64,000 nucleotides of DNA. Origin: Cynocephalus volans. Lineage: Eukaryota > Chordata > Mammalia > Dermoptera > Cynocephalidae. This document shows, in pieces, positions 8,759-21,600 of the stretch; within the stretch, counting starts at the first letter, position 1; each line of letters starts with the position of its first letter. Both the position numbers and the translations under genes were made by a program. Below the pieces are notes generated by a model that did not search any database, was not told the DNA's origin, and was given only the letters and a program-made list of their open reading frames with translations. The stretch spans positions 46,230,407 through 46,294,406 of the forward strand of contig NC_084463.1 of assembly GCF_027409185.1 (NCBI RefSeq), given 5' to 3'.

Positions 8759-11175
8759 AGTTTTTTATTTTATTTTATTTTGTCGACATACAATGTGGTT
8801 GATCATTGCGGCCAATTACAGAAACCTCCCTCCCTCCTCCCTCTCCTTCCTCCCTCCCAACAATGTCCTTTCTGAAAGTTTGCTTGTCCTATCAATTTCA
8901 AGGAATTGCAATTGTCGCGTCTTCTTCCCCCCCCCAATTTTTCTTTCTTTGTTTTTTTTTTTTTTCCTGTGTGCATTTATCTATTTATCTTTACCTCCCA
9001 CAAATAAGAGAGAACGTGACATTTCTCTTTCTGGGCCTGACTTGTTTCACTTAATATAATTCTCTCTAGGTCCATCCATGTCGTTGCAAATGGCAGTATT
9101 CCATTCTTTTTTAAAGCTGAGTAGTGTTCCATTGTGTACATATACCACATTTTCCATATCCACTCAACTGATGATGGACATCTGGGCTGGTTCCAACTCT
9201 TGGCTATTGTAAATAGTGCTGCGATGAACACTGGGGAAAAGGTGTACCTTCGACTCCATGATTTCCATTCCTCTGGGTATATTCCCAGCAGTGGGATAGC
9301 TGGGAATGGTAGATCTACGGCAGATCTATCTGCAGTTGTTTGAGGAAACTCCATCCCATTTTCCATGGAGGCTGCACCCTTTTGCAGTCCCACCAACAAT
9401 GTATGAGAGTTCCTTTTCCTCCGCAGCCTCGCCAGCATTTACCGTTCAGAGTCTTTTGGATTTTAGCCATCCTCACTGGGGTGAGATGGTATCTCAGTGT
9501 GCTTTTGATTTGCCTTTCCCGAATGCTGAGTGATGTTGAGCATTTTTTCATATGTCTGCCGGCCATTCGTAGATCTTCCTTAGAGAAATGCCTATTTAGC
9601 TCTTTTGCCCATTTTTTAATCGGGTTGCTTGCTTCTGCCTCGTAAAGTTGTTTGAGTTCCTTGTATGTTCTAAGTATAAATCCTCTGTCAGATGCATATT
9701 TTGCAAATATTTTCTCCCACTGTGTTGGTTGTCTTTTAACTATGTTAATTCTTTCTTTGGCTGTGCAGAAGCTTTTCAGTTGGATATAATCCCATTTGTT
9801 TATTTTTCCTTTGGTTGCCCGTGCTTTGGGGGTCATGTTCATGAAGTCTGTGTCCAGTCCTACTTCCTGAAGCGTTTCTCCTATGTTTTCTTTAAGAGGT
9901 TTTATTGTTTCGGGGTGTATAATTAATTCTTCAATCCATTTTGAGTTGCCTTTAGTGTATGGTGAAAGGTATGGGTCTAGTTTCATTCTCCTGCATATCG
10001 ATATCCAGTTCTCCCAGCACCATTTCCTGAAGAGGCGGTCTCTTCCCCAGTGTACAGGCTTGGTGCCTTTGTCAAAGATCAGACGGCCGTAGGTGTGTGG
10101 GTTGATTTCTGGATTCTCCATTCTATTCCACTGAGCAGTGTGTCTGTTTTTATGCCAGTACCATACTGTACTGTTTTGCTTATGATAGCTTTGTAGGAGA
10201 GTTTAAAGTCAGGTAGTGTTACGCCTCCAGCTTTACTTTTTTGGCTCAGCGTTGCTGTGGCTATGCGTGGCCTTTTGTTATTCCATATCAGCGTCTGGAT
10301 AGTTCTTTCCATTTCTGAGAAAAATGTCACTGGAATTTTGAGGGGGACTGCATTGAATTTGTATATCACTTTGGGTAGTATGGACATTTTCACTATGTTG
10401 ATGCTTCCAATCCAAGAGCATGGGATATCTTTCCATCGTCTTGTCTCCTCTCCACTTTCTCTCAGCAGTGGTTTGTAGTTCTCATTATAGAGATTTTTCA
10501 CATCCTTGGTTAACTCGCTTCCTAAGTACCTTATGTTTTTGGTGGCTACTGTCAATGGGCAAGCTTTCTTGATTTCTCTTTCTGCATGTCCACTAATGGA
10601 GAATAGAAATGCTACCGGTTTTTTTGTGTTGATTTTGTATCCTGCTACTTTGCTGAAATCCTTTATCAACTCCAAGAGTTTTTTTGTAGAGCCTTCAGAC
10701 TGTTCGACATATAGGATCATGTCATCTGCAAACAGGGACAGTTTGACTTCATCTTTTCCAATCTGGATGCCCTTTATTTCCTTCTCTTCTCTGATTGCTC
10801 TGGCTAGTACCTCCAACACTATATTGAATAGGAGTGGTGAGGGTGGGCATCCTTGTCTAGTTCCTGTTCTTAAAGGAACAGCTTTCAGCTTTTCCCCATT
10901 CAGGATGATACTGGCAGTGGGTTTATCATATACGGCTTTAAGTACGTTGAGATAGTTGCCATCTATACCTAACTTATAGAAGGCCTTTGTCATGAATGAC
11001 TGTTGAATTTTATCAAGTGCTCTTTCAGCAACTATAGAGATGACCGCATGGTCCTTGTGTTTGATTTCATTAATATGGTGTATCACATTTATTGATTTGC
11101 ATATGTTGAACCAACCTTGCATCCCTGGGATGAGTCCCACGTGATCGAGGTGAAGAATTTTACGTGTGTGTTGCA

Positions 11176-11180
<5 letters not shown>
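8759..11180 (-). mobile_element. L1, 5'-truncated, minus strand (unit 2)
   Basis: The same L1 insertion as at 760-3180, carried by the second unit with only a few substitutions. The reverse transcriptase piece (11269-10079 on minus) again holds FADDMILY, and its open frame runs through the (CT)n run into the flank. Confidence 0.92.
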
Positions 11181-11208
<28 letters not shown>

Positions 11209-11403
11209 CTGCCTTTCTCACAGTGTGATACACTGTGTCGTTGAAGTCACCACCAAACAAGTTCCTCACCAGACGTGTTACCTGGACTTTGGGCTTCCCA
11301 ACATTTGAAACTGTAAGCCATAAAGACTGTTTCTTTATAAATCACCCAGTTTTAGGTAATTCTGTTCTAAGCAACAGAAATGGACAAAGACACATGCTAC
11401 AGT
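11209..11403 (+). mobile_element. MaLR-type LTR 3' part, unit 2
   Basis: Second copy of the LTR fragment at 3213-3412, same orientation and breakpoints. Confidence 0.65.
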
Positions 11404-12956
11404 AATCAAAACCACAAGGTAGTAGACTAAAAACATTCACATCAACCAGTGAAACAAACTGGAGCCCCAAAATAAAACTACATATTTACAGTCAAATGAT
11501 TTTTCAATAAAGGTACCAAGAACGCATAACGAGCAAATGACAGTTTCTTCAATAACCGGTGTTGGCAAAACCGTGTATACACACTCAGAAAAATGAAGTT
11601 GAACCCTTCTCTTATCTTACACCACCTACAAAAATCGGCTCAATATGGATTAAAGATGGAAATGGAACACCTGAAACTGTAAAATTGCTAGAAGAAAACA
11701 AATGGGAAAAGCTCCACAACATTGGTCTGGGCAATGATTTTTTGCAGATAGCCCCAAAAGCAAGGCGACAAAATCAAGCACAGACGAAAATGGGATTGCA
11801 TCAAATTAAAAAGCTTCCGCACAGGAAAAGAACAAGTAGGAGAGCGAAGACACGATGACTGGAATGAGAGAAAATATTGGAAAACCGTACACCTGATTAT
11901 GAATAAGTATCCAAAACTACATACAAAATTCAAACAACTCAATAGCAAGACAACAACCCGATTTAAAAAATGGGCAGAGTAACTGAACATACGTTTCTCA
12001 GAATAAGACCTCCACGTGGCCAACAGGCTGATGAGAAAATGCTCAACCTCCCTAATCATCAGGGAAATACAAATTAAAATCACTAGGACACATAATTACT
12101 TCATACCCATTGGAATGGCTGTTATCAAAAAGACAAAAGATAACTAGCACTGGCAAGGACGTGGAGAAAAGGCTACCCTTGTACACTGCTGGTAGGAACG
12201 TACAACCATTACAGAAAACAGCATGGAGGTTTCTCAAAAATCTGTAAATAGAAGTACCGTATGATCCAGCAATCCCACTTCAGGGAATATCCCCCAAAGA
12301 ACTGAAATCAATAGGTTGAAGAGATATCTGTACTCCCATGTGCACTGAGGCATTATCCATAAGAGTCAAGATATAGAATCAACCTAAGTGTTTATTAACA
12401 GACGAACAGATAAAGAAAACGTGGTCTAAGTACACAATGAAATACTATTCGGCCTTAGAAAAGAACAAAACTCTGTCATTTTCCAACAACTGGGATGCAA
12501 CTAGAAGACATTACGCTGAGTGACACATGCCAGGCACAGAAAGACATGCTGCATGATTTCACTTGAATGTGGAAACTGGAAAGGTCAGACTCATGGAACT
12601 AGAGACCAGAATGATGGTTAGCAGAGCCTGGGAGCTGCGGGCGGGGGGGATGGAGGAACAAGGACGAAGGGAAGTTTGACCAATGGGTACAAAGTTTCAC
12701 TCTGGAGAAATAAGGTCTGGTGATCTATGACACAGCAAGGTGACTCTAGTTAATAATAATGTATATTTCAGAATTACCAAAAGAGTGGATTTTCAGTGCT
12801 CTTACCACAGGGGGGGAAGTATGTGAGGTCACGAGTGTGTTACTTGCCTAACTTGCTCACTGCACAATGTACACATGTATGCAATTATCACATGGTGCCC
12901 CATAAACATATGCAGTTGCGAGCTGTCAATAAAAAGTAAAAATTCAAGTCCAATAA
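11404..12956 (+). mobile_element. L1 ORF2 C-terminus and 3' UTR, plus strand (unit 2)
   Basis: Second copy of the 3413-4965 fragment with a few substitutions. Confidence 0.85.
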
Positions 12957-12975
12957 AAAGAAACACAGTGCAGCG

Positions 12976-14037
12976 CTGGCATAAAGTGTACATCAGAGGA
13001 ACAGAATTGACTGGCCTAGAAGCAAGCTCATGCAGCTATGACAACTGGATTCTCACAAGTGCTTTGTGACCACAACAAATGGTGCTGAGACAACTGAATA
13101 GCCACATGGAAAGAAATGAAATCGAGCCCTTTTCTAACCCCATACCCAAAAGTGAACACCACACGTGTCACAGAGCTAACTGTAAGAACTCAAACTACAA
13201 CACTCGAGAAACACAGGAACAAACCTTTGTGATACCGGATTTGGTGGTGGTCTCTTAGGTAAGATGCCGAAAACACAAGAACCCATATAAAGAAAGAGTA
13301 AACTGGATATCATGCAACGTAAAACTGCTGTGCTTTACAGGACACCACTGAGAAAAAGAAAAGACATCAGGCTGCACAGGAAAAATACATTTTCAATTCA
13401 CAGATTAAGAACAAGACTATAGAAAGAGCTCCTAAACGACAGTAGGCAGAATTTTTTAAAAAATGGTCAGAGGAAGAGTCGGCCCGTTAGCTCTGTTGGT
13501 TAGAGGGTGGTGCTCTCATACCAAGAGCAAGGGTTAGGATCCCCACACAGGCCAGCCGCCAGTAACAAACAAACCACAAACCTGCTCAGATCATTCAAAT
13601 GAGCATTTCTCTAAGTGACAGATAGGAAAGGCCAATAAGCACCGAAGAAGATATTCATCGTCACCAGCAAGGAAATGGCTATCAATACCACAGTGAGATA
13701 ATAGGGGGCACACATTACAAGGCCTATAAATCAAAAAGACAGTCAAGACAAGGTATTGACAAGGCTATAGAGATAGCACAACCCTCATATATTGAGGGAG
13801 AGACTGGAAAATGCTACAGACTGCCAGGAAACCAGGTCGGTAGTTTTTCAAAACGTGAAATGTAAACTTACTACGTGGCCCAGCAATCCTACCGCTGGGG
13901 ACCTACGAACGAAAACTGAAAATCTGTCCACACAAAAGTTTATATACGAACGCTCCGATCAGCCTCACTTACACTAGTCAAAGAGTCAAAACCACACAGA
14001 ACGCCAAGGAACAATACTGAAACCGGCAAGAGAGGGG
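12976..14037 (+). mobile_element. older L1 ORF2 fragment, plus strand, split by a SINE (unit 2)
   Basis: Second copy of 4985-6045; its SINE is at 13481-13567. Confidence 0.75.
13481..13567 (+). mobile_element. tRNA-Ile-like SINE, unit 2
   Basis: Second copy of the SINE at 5489-5575, same position in the unit. Confidence 0.8.
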
Positions 14038-14483
14038 CGCACACACACACACACACACACAAACACACACTCACTCTCACACGCGCAAACACACACACTT
14101 ACACACACACTCACATAAAGTCTTAATACAGATTTCAGTAAATTCTTCAACAGAAAACTCCCAGTCCAGGAGAGAAAGAGACGTTCTAGCCAAACCAAAA
14201 ATTTAACAACAACAAAAACAACAACAAAGCCTTTCAGACAAGAGCACTGTATGGACAAGAGTATCCTTCAAACAGGGAGAGAGACAATCCTCTCCCAGAC
14301 AGACGAAGGCCGAGAGGATCCCCCACAGCAGACCGCTCTCCCAAAGCGCTGCACAGGGCTCTTCCATCTCAACGATGACGCTCACATGCCCCAGCACCAC
14401 GTCTGCAGGGACGAAAGTCAGCAGTCATGGAAGGAGAAAAACAAAGAACACACTCAACCTGCAAGGAAGACGACAAAACCGCT

Positions 14484-15271
14484 CCCGCCATGCCCTGCTG
14501 GCCTTGTCCCCACTGCCCTCGCAATCGCAGCGGCGGCGATGGCTCACCAGGCCCGGGAACGGAGGACACGGCCCCGTGACCAGGAGGCCACAGCACAGCT
14601 GCACCTGCTACTCCGTTCTGGCCGCCACACCGCCCCCCGCCGGCTGCTCCCGCAGCAGCCCTGGGACAAGGCCACCGGCGCGCTGGGGCCCTTGGACGGA
14701 CGGTCGGACGGTCGGTCGGTCGGTCGGTTGGACGGACGGACAGACGGACGGACAGACGGACGGACGGACGGACGGACGGACGGCGGAGCAGCGCTGGGCT
14801 CCTGCGGAGGGGAGGAGGGCGCCCCAGCCTCCTGTCTCTGCCAGCGCCGGGCACCCCGCCCGCCGTCTGCATCCCTCCCCGCTGGCCTCTGCCCCCACTC
14901 CCGAAATCAGGACTCGGGGGACCCTCCTAAGACACCCCGCGGCGCGACGACGCTACTCCCCTGCCTCGCTCGGGAGCCACAGCCCCCTCACGTGGGCCCT
15001 ACCTGCTCCGCCGCGCCGCGCCGCTCCTCTCGCCGGTCTCTTCCGTCGTCCACCGCTGCCGCTGCCGCCGCTGCGTCGTCCAGCGCTCCGGTGCACACGG
15101 GGACCGAGCAGGCTCTGGTGCGCCCGCCGGCCCGGCCGCGTCTGGGAGACGTGCGCGATCCCGGCCTCTCCAGGCCGCCTCAGGGGGAGGACTCGACACC
15201 CCAGACTGGGCGGGGTCGGGACAAGGGTGGGGGGAGGTGGAAGTGGCGGGAACACAGGGGTGAATGCCCGC
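14484..15271 (-). promoter_or_regulatory. CpG island B, unit 2
   Basis: This is the second copy of island B, with the same minus-strand donor (CCCTAC on plus at 14997-15002) and 'gggcgggg' box. It differs from unit 1 mainly in the length and phase of the (GGAC)n tract. Confidence 0.5.
14694..14784. repeat. (GGAC/GGTC)n tetranucleotide tract, unit 2
   Basis: Longer allele of the island B tetranucleotide tract, with extra GGTC and GGACAGAC interruptions compared with unit 1. Confidence 0.9.
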
Positions 15272-15665
15272 AGGGGGGTGGGGACTAATTAGATACATCC
15301 TTGTGGACCCCAGCCTGGGCTCCACAACCATGCCCTCTCCTATTCTCTATACACTTGCCATCAAGGATCCCCCGAATCCATTGGCCAGAACACCCCACAG
15401 AAGCAAATACTTAGGCCTAAACAAAATCAACTCCCGACTGGCACTTTGACAAGCTGGGAAATGTCAGGTGACTACCGTGACCCAGCAATTGTACTGCTGG
15501 AGACACATGCAGGAGAACTGAAAACAGATGTCCCCACAGAAGTTTGTACATGAACGCTCAGATCAGTGTCACCTACACTAGCCAAAGAGTCAAACCACAC
15601 AAATCACAAAGGAAGAACACTGAAACGCATGGAGACAGAAACACACACATGCACAGACACACACA

Positions 15666-15703
<38 letters not shown>

Positions 15704-16002
15704 CTCAAAAGGGTCCAAATACAGGTTTCAGCAAATATATGAACAGAAACCTCACAGTCCAGGAAAGAATGGGATGTTGCAAAGTTTAGAAGCAGCAGAA
15801 GGAAAGACTTCCCTATCAAGAGGACTGTACCCAAACAAGGATCCTTCAAACACGGACAGCAAAAGTCCTTTCCTAGGCTAACAAAAGCTGAGAGAATTCA
15901 CAAATGTCTACGGAGAACTCTTCCAAGTCCAAGAAGATACTAACAGGGAACCGCAAAAGGAAGGATAAAAACGCAGTGACAACACAGAAGACCATCGACC
16001 CA

Positions 16003-16710
16003 CTCCTGAGAAAAGCGCTCCCGGCCTGGACCTCCCGCGGCCGCGTCTCCCGCCACCCTGCACTTGCACTTACAAGTGCACACGTGCACACTTGCACGCT
16101 GGCCCCCTGCCGCCCCCTCTGCTCCCCTGGCCCCGGGACCCCGAGGCCACAGCCTTGCCTTGCCGCCGCCGCGGCCGCTTATCCGGCCTGGCTCCCGGCA
16201 CCGCCTGCCGGCCGGCCGCTCCCACGACAGCCCTAGCACGAGGCGAGCCCGGCGCGCAGGGGGGACGGATGGCGGGACAGCGCTGGGCTCCTCCTGAGTA
16301 GGGCAGGAGGGCGCCCCGATGTCACCGCCCTGCCGGAGCTGGGCACCTCGCCGCCGTCTGCTTTCGGCCGCCCCGCCCCTCCCCCACTCGCGGCTTCGGG
16401 GGACCCTCCCGAGGCACCCCGCGCCTCCCTCCTCTCTCACTCCGACACTGCGCCCCTGCCCTGCCTCTTTGGGGACCCACAGCCCCCTCCCGGGGGCCTT
16501 ACCTGCTCCGCCGCCGCGCCGCGCCGCTTCCCTCACAGGCCTCCTGGGTCCGCCGCTGCTGCTGCGCTGCCGCCCCCTCCTCCCAGACATCCGGGCTCCA
16601 AGGGGAGGGGGGGTGGAGGCCCACAGTGGGCGGGGCCAGGCAGGTTCCCTGGCAGCTGCCTTGGGGGGCGTTGGGCGGAAATGCCCTCGGGGCAGTAGGG
16701 ACCAATGTGA
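16003..16710 (-). promoter_or_regulatory. CpG island A, unit 3 (edge copy)
   Basis: This is the third copy of island A. The GC box (16628-16636), the ATG at 16590-16588 and the donor at 16502-16497 are kept, although this copy is otherwise the most diverged. One CTG triplet is missing from the CTG run, which removes a Ser codon and leaves a 216-codon minus frame. It abuts non-satellite DNA, so a transcript starting here would read leftward into the array. Confidence 0.5.
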
Positions 16711-16830
16711 CCTATTGCTCTGGATATGTTTATTTATTTAGTTTGTTTTATTTATTTATTTTTTAATTTTATTTTGTCTTCATGCAACGTTTTTGGTTAT
16801 TGTGGCCAATTCCCGAATCCTCAAAGCCCC
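16015..16830. repeat. truncated macrosatellite unit 3, array edge
   Basis: Island A repeats a third time. Similarity is high to about 16645, then drops while still alignable: a different GC-rich stretch, then a degenerate version of the L1 3' end ('ttattttgtc', 'gtggccaattcc'). After about 16830 nothing matches the unit. A diverged terminal copy is typical at the edge of a tandem array, where homogenisation is weak. Confidence 0.85.
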
Positions 16831-17060
16831 TAAATAAATTAAGTAGGAGAGAATATCATGAACAACTTTATGTCAACAAATTAGATCAATTAAATGTACA
16901 AATTATATAAATATTGAAATTGAATCAAAAAGAAATGGAAATTTGGATATACCAACAACAGGTAAAATCATTAAATTAGTAATTCAAAATCTTTCCATAA
17001 AGAAAAGCCAGGGCTCAAATACGTTTACTTGGGAAATGCATCAAACATTTAAAAAGAAGA
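16830..17060 (+). mobile_element. old L1 ORF2 fragment just outside the array
   Basis: Resembles the L1 ORF2 segment between endonuclease and reverse transcriptase ('aacaactttatgtcaacaaat', 'aagccagggctcaaatacg', 'catcaaacatttaaaaag'), heavily mutated. The array edge therefore abuts L1 DNA. Confidence 0.55.
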
Positions 17061-17299
17061 AATTTTAAAAAGAATATTTGTGTTACAACATAGCGCAAAT
17101 AAACTGTATACATACCCAAGTGTTGTCGTGTGAACTGAACAAGACCGCATTTCGCTTATTGTACTCGAGAAATCTCAAAATCATTAATGAGAGTTCTGTA
17201 TCCTAAAGTACGATTCCATACATACTGCAAAGTCCTACTCCACTGCAAAACAAAAACAGCCTGCCTAAAAAAAAAAAAAAAATATTGCATATCTTAATG
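17061..17299. other. AT-rich stretch, no gene
   Basis: I see no gene or clear repeat here beyond an A run near 17268-17282. Confidence 0.5.
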
Positions 17300-17880
17300 T
17301 CAGGAAATATAAATATCTAAGTTTACCTTCTCAAAGCCAAAAAATGTGAACAAAATTTATTGTGTAGACTTCTAGTTATATAAAACATGTTAATAACACT
17401 GACATAGCTGCAAAAGAAAATATTTTTTTAAAAAAGATAAACATACAAAAGTCCCATAAATATCCATTCATTTTGAAAATTAAAAACACATGTCTAAGTA
17501 GCTCATGGGTCAAATAAGTAATTATAATATAGGTTAAAAATTGACTAGATTTAAATGACCATTCAAATACTGCATGCGAAATCTTGTGAAATGCAATTAA
17601 ATACTTATAGTTTGATGTTTATATTTAAAAAATATTTTATGTTAATTTATGAGCTATGTTTAAATCAGGAGCCTATGAAAAATAAAACAAAGAATTAACC
17701 CAAAGAAGGTAGATGCAAAGGCATAATAAAAATAAGAGCAGAACTTAATAAAAGAGAAAATGTAGATAATACAGAGAAGTACACAAAAGAGACAAGTCTT
17801 TTTGGAGATTGAAGAAGAAAATAAGAGAGAAGGCATGAATATAATAGAAACTAGAAAGGAGACATAAATATAAATTCAGT
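17300..17880 (+). mobile_element. old L1 ORF2 fragment
   Basis: Degenerate match to the L1 ORF2 region after the endonuclease ('ataagagcagaacttaat', 'acaagtctttttggagattg'). It encodes sequence upstream of that in the fragment at 16830-17060 but lies downstream of it, so the two are either separate insertions or rearranged. Confidence 0.5.
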
Positions 17881-19647
17881 TCACACTAAAAATAGTGTAA
17901 GGACTAAAAACCTTGCACAAAATAGATAAATCCTAGGACTAGGTTTTAAATTCCCATCTGTTTTACTCTTAAGTGTATATTCTTCATCACAGCATTAAAT
18001 TGTAATATCATTTGGACATAGTTTATTCCAGATCTTTACCTCCACATCTCTAACAACATATCATCTATATTTGCAAAGCAGTACACAGAAATTCTGACAC
18101 TTTGTGGTCAATGTGGAGTTGTGTGTACATGCCTACAATGATATATAATGTATACACAGATAAGTGTCATATGAAACTGCACTCTGGTATTTCAGAGGAC
18201 AGAACCATCACCCCTGAATTTAGGATGGGGGTGGGAATGACATGAGAAATAGAAAAGATAAATGAAAAAGATAAATGAAATGAAAAAGAACATGATTTTC
18301 CTTGGGGAAAATAAAGTCTATAAAAAATGCACATCTCAAATTGGTGGCTGAGCGTGGGTAAGAAGATAGCAAACCTTGTGTCGAGTTGAGATCACAGCAC
18401 TTAGCTACTTAGGAAGACTGGTTATTTGGATGTATATTTGGTAATATTTAAAAAAGAAACTTTAGAATGTTTCCCAAAGTCTTACATAATGTTCTATCAC
18501 AACCATATAGAAAATGTTTATGTCTAATACTTTATTGGGTATTGGGAGACAGTTATTCATAGTTTGATGTTTATATTTAGGAACATGAATTCTCCATGTT
18601 TCTAACCTATCTTGTATTAACAGACCATCTGCTTCAGAATTACCTTTTCAAGAATTGTATAATGAGGCATACCTGGAAGGGGAGAGAAGGGATTATCTCT
18701 GGAGCAAATTTATTTACATATCATGAGAGTAAACAGGGAGACATCCCTCTCCCTGAGGACATTACAGAGTAATAAAATGAAGTGCCTCTTTGCCCTCTCT
18801 GGAGATGTCTGATTATATTTCAACACAGTAAAGAGAGTGTCTCTCTCTCCGGAGAGGAGGAAGGACAGGTTTGCCAGCATCTCCTACGTAAGATCAGACC
18901 ATCTTAATCTCAGGGCCCCTCTTCTGCATGCACGCCCATGGCATATGCAGGCAATACATCTCATCACATCACTCTGCAGGAATTAGGGTTCGAGGAAATG
19001 CACCAATTGTTACTAAGGCTGTAATAAACTAAGTCCATTTGTGCTCATTGTCTCTGCCAGCCGAGTCTATGGAAGTGTGACTAACAAACCTAACAGTTGC
19101 CACCATGCTTCTGCTTAGGAACAGCTCGACTGATTGACATTAGACTGATTTTTCCAAATTCAGGAATAGCTGGGAAACTAAATAATGTGGAGGTGGGGAG
19201 AGAAATAGAGATAAACACCTACCAGTATAATGTGCCAACGAGATTATACTGTATACTTATGTTATCCTTATTAACAATTAACTTTAAATTCCCTTTCATT
19301 TTTTTCTAAATATTGGATTAAAATTCATTTGCTCTCAGCCCCCATCTTATTGAAGATACAGAAATTTGAAAATTATTCAAAACCTATCAGAGGTTCATGT
19401 TTCATGTAAACCTTATGGCTTTTATATTCCATGGCTTATTTTCATTTTCCTACAGGGTGCTGGATAGCTTTAAAATTACAAGACAAACTTTTACAAACAC
19501 ATAACAAATACAGTGGTTTATTTGGGTTTCCTGGTTATATAGTTGTTTTATTGTCTTGTCATATTTTCAAAATATCAAATAAAAATTAGGTTGCTGGTGA
19601 CTTATCTTTTTGGTTCTTTTGTGAATGAAATTTAAATCTTTAAGCTG
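17881..19647. other. AT-rich DNA without recognised genes
   Basis: No convincing coding sequence or RNA gene. A less AT-rich block at 18880-19110 ('ctgtaataaactaag', 'agtgtgactaacaaac') could be part of an old LTR, but I cannot assign it. Confidence 0.5.
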
Positions 19648-19747
19648 AGGGGCTGGCCGGTGAGCTTAGTTGGTTAGAGCACAGAGCTGATAACAAAAAT
19701 GCCAAGGGCTTGGATCCTCACACCAGCCAGCCACCAAAAAAAAAAAT
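19648..19747 (+). mobile_element. tRNA-Ile-like SINE (CYN-like)
   Basis: Complete monomer: 'ggctggccggtgagcttag', 'ttggttagagc', 'gctgataac', 'cttggatcc', 'ccagccagcc', then an A tail. A-box and B-box positions fit a tRNA-Ile origin. Confidence 0.85.
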
Positions 19748-19979
19748 CATTAAGATCAAAATTTTCTCATAAATGTATTGAAAATTGGTAATTCGTAGAT
19801 TACTATACACCTTTTACTCTTACTTTTTATGTTGTTGTTCACATAGAAGCTACCAGAACATAACCAGTTTTTTCTTACTTTCCATGAGTTGTCACTTTAA
19901 AACACACAAACACAAGAATTCAAATTACTATGTACTTAATTTTTCATTCATTCATTCATATTTCAAACATCACTTATTG

Positions 19980-21500
19980 GTGGTCTGCTTCCACCTATAA
20001 TGAATAGAGACCAGATTTACCTTGTCACTTCAAACTACTCCAAACTGGAAACAATGTATGAAAAAAATGATTTTCAATCTTGACATCATGCATTAAAGGG
20101 CAGTGAGACCTGAGAGATGGGAGACAAAGTGAGTACTAGGACTGCCCCTGCTCGCTCCCTTGAGAGAGCTTCTAGCAGTAGGGCAGGGATGGGGAAGCCT
20201 GGCAATGCCTAAGCCTAGTGACCTCTGGGCTCAGGAGATGTAATTGAAGGTCTGGGGAGACCAAAGTGGCTAGCATTTACATATCAGAGTACGGGATAGG
20301 TAAGCGCTGCAGAGGGAACTTGCGAAGTCTGCAGAGTATTCCATCCAGTGTTCCTTAGAGTACTGATCAATATGTTTATCTGAGGAAAGTGCCTGAGACT
20401 AAGGAAAGAACCACCTTGTAAACATCAGAGCAAAGAATAGCTGAAGCTCCTGCAAGGCAGAACATAGTATCTATGCCAATTGCCATCAGCTAGCCAGGAA
20501 AAGCTGACAATTGAGAGAGCATTTGACAGATTATACAGAAGAATCTTGCATTTAAGTGATAGGGAATAATTAGATCTAGACTAAATATTGCTTCAGTTCT
20601 TGACTAATACATCTTAAAAGCAAGACTGAAAAAGAAACTGCTTCCTGTAACTGAACTATGTCCCTCAGAAAGCACAAGAATACTTATAGCAGTAAAAGAA
20701 AATTCCAGGACCCAAAAGATAAAATTTATGTCTGACATCCAATCAAACATTACCAGGTATGAAAGCAGGAAGACCTATATGATTGAGGAAAAAAATCAAC
20801 TAACTTCAAAGTATCTATAACTTTCATAAAAGAGATCTTATATTAGGATATTAAAAAGATATCAAAACTGTTATTGTAACTGTATTCCAGATGTTCAGAA
20901 AGTTAAAGAGAGACATGAAAAGTATAAAAATAAATAAAACTTCTAGAGGTGAAAAGTAGAATATGTAAGATGAAAAACAGACTGGATAGGATTAATGGCA
21001 AGTTAGACATTTCAGATAAGTGAATTCGAAGACAGCAATATAAATGAAAGGAAATGAAACACAGAGAGAATAAGGAACCTTACAAAATGAAATAAGCATC
21101 AGTGATGGCAAACAGCCAGTATCATGCACCATTTTCTCTGATTATGATGAAATAAAATTAAAACTAACAGAAAAAGTTAAACAAAAGTTTGAAATAAAAT
21201 ATTCATCCAAATAACTCATTGGTCTAAAAAGTATTATAAAAACTGGGGAAAATACTTAGAAATGAAAAGAAAATTATGTCTTGGATGTAGATAAGATGGT
21301 ATTTGTAGTAAGTGTAAAGTTTTAAATGTTTACCTTAGAAAATAAAGGGGAAAAACATTTATTTAATCAACCTTCTTAAGAAGAAAAGGAAAAAACAGTA
21401 AACTCAAATAAATAAAGGAAAGAAACAACAGAGATAAGCACAGAAACAAATAAACTAGAACACAGTGATACAATACAGAGACTCAAATAAACAAAATCAA
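19980..21500 (+). mobile_element. old L1/HAL1-type element: 5' UTR, ORF1 region, part of ORF2
   Basis: The 5' part ('gacctgagagatgggagacaa', 'gtgttccttagagtactg') resembles the L1M/HAL1 5' UTR. 'ctgtattccagatgttcag' and 'aacttctagaggtg' resemble its ORF1 coiled-coil region. From about 21110 old ORF2-like sequence follows. It is too decayed for an open frame. Confidence 0.65.
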
Positions 21501-21519
21501 ATTATTTGAATAATAGAAT

Positions 21520-21600
21520 TCATTCATTCATTCATCCCACAAATATTTATTGAATGTCTACCTACATCAGTCATGATTCCTAGAGGTAACAGACGACACA
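21520..21600 (-). mobile_element. LINE-2/MIR-like 3' tail
   Basis: 'attcattcattcattcatc' followed by 'caaatatttattgaatg' is the reverse complement of the common LINE-2 3' end. Confidence 0.45.

Larger units (their letters stand above)
8002..16014. repeat. macrosatellite unit 2 (about 8.0 kb)
   Basis: This is a full tandem copy of unit 1 in the same orientation and order. Offsets to unit 1 drift between 7991 and 8013 through small indels, mostly in the (CT)n, (CA)n and (GGAC)n tracts. Examples of differences are a shorter (CT)n run at 11181-11208 and a longer (GGAC)n tract at 14694-14784. The near identity implies recent amplification or ongoing homogenisation. Confidence 0.95.

Noticed and set aside
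1-16830. D4Z4/DUX4-type macrosatellite
   Set aside because: No homeobox is encoded in any frame of the islands; only the architecture is similar.
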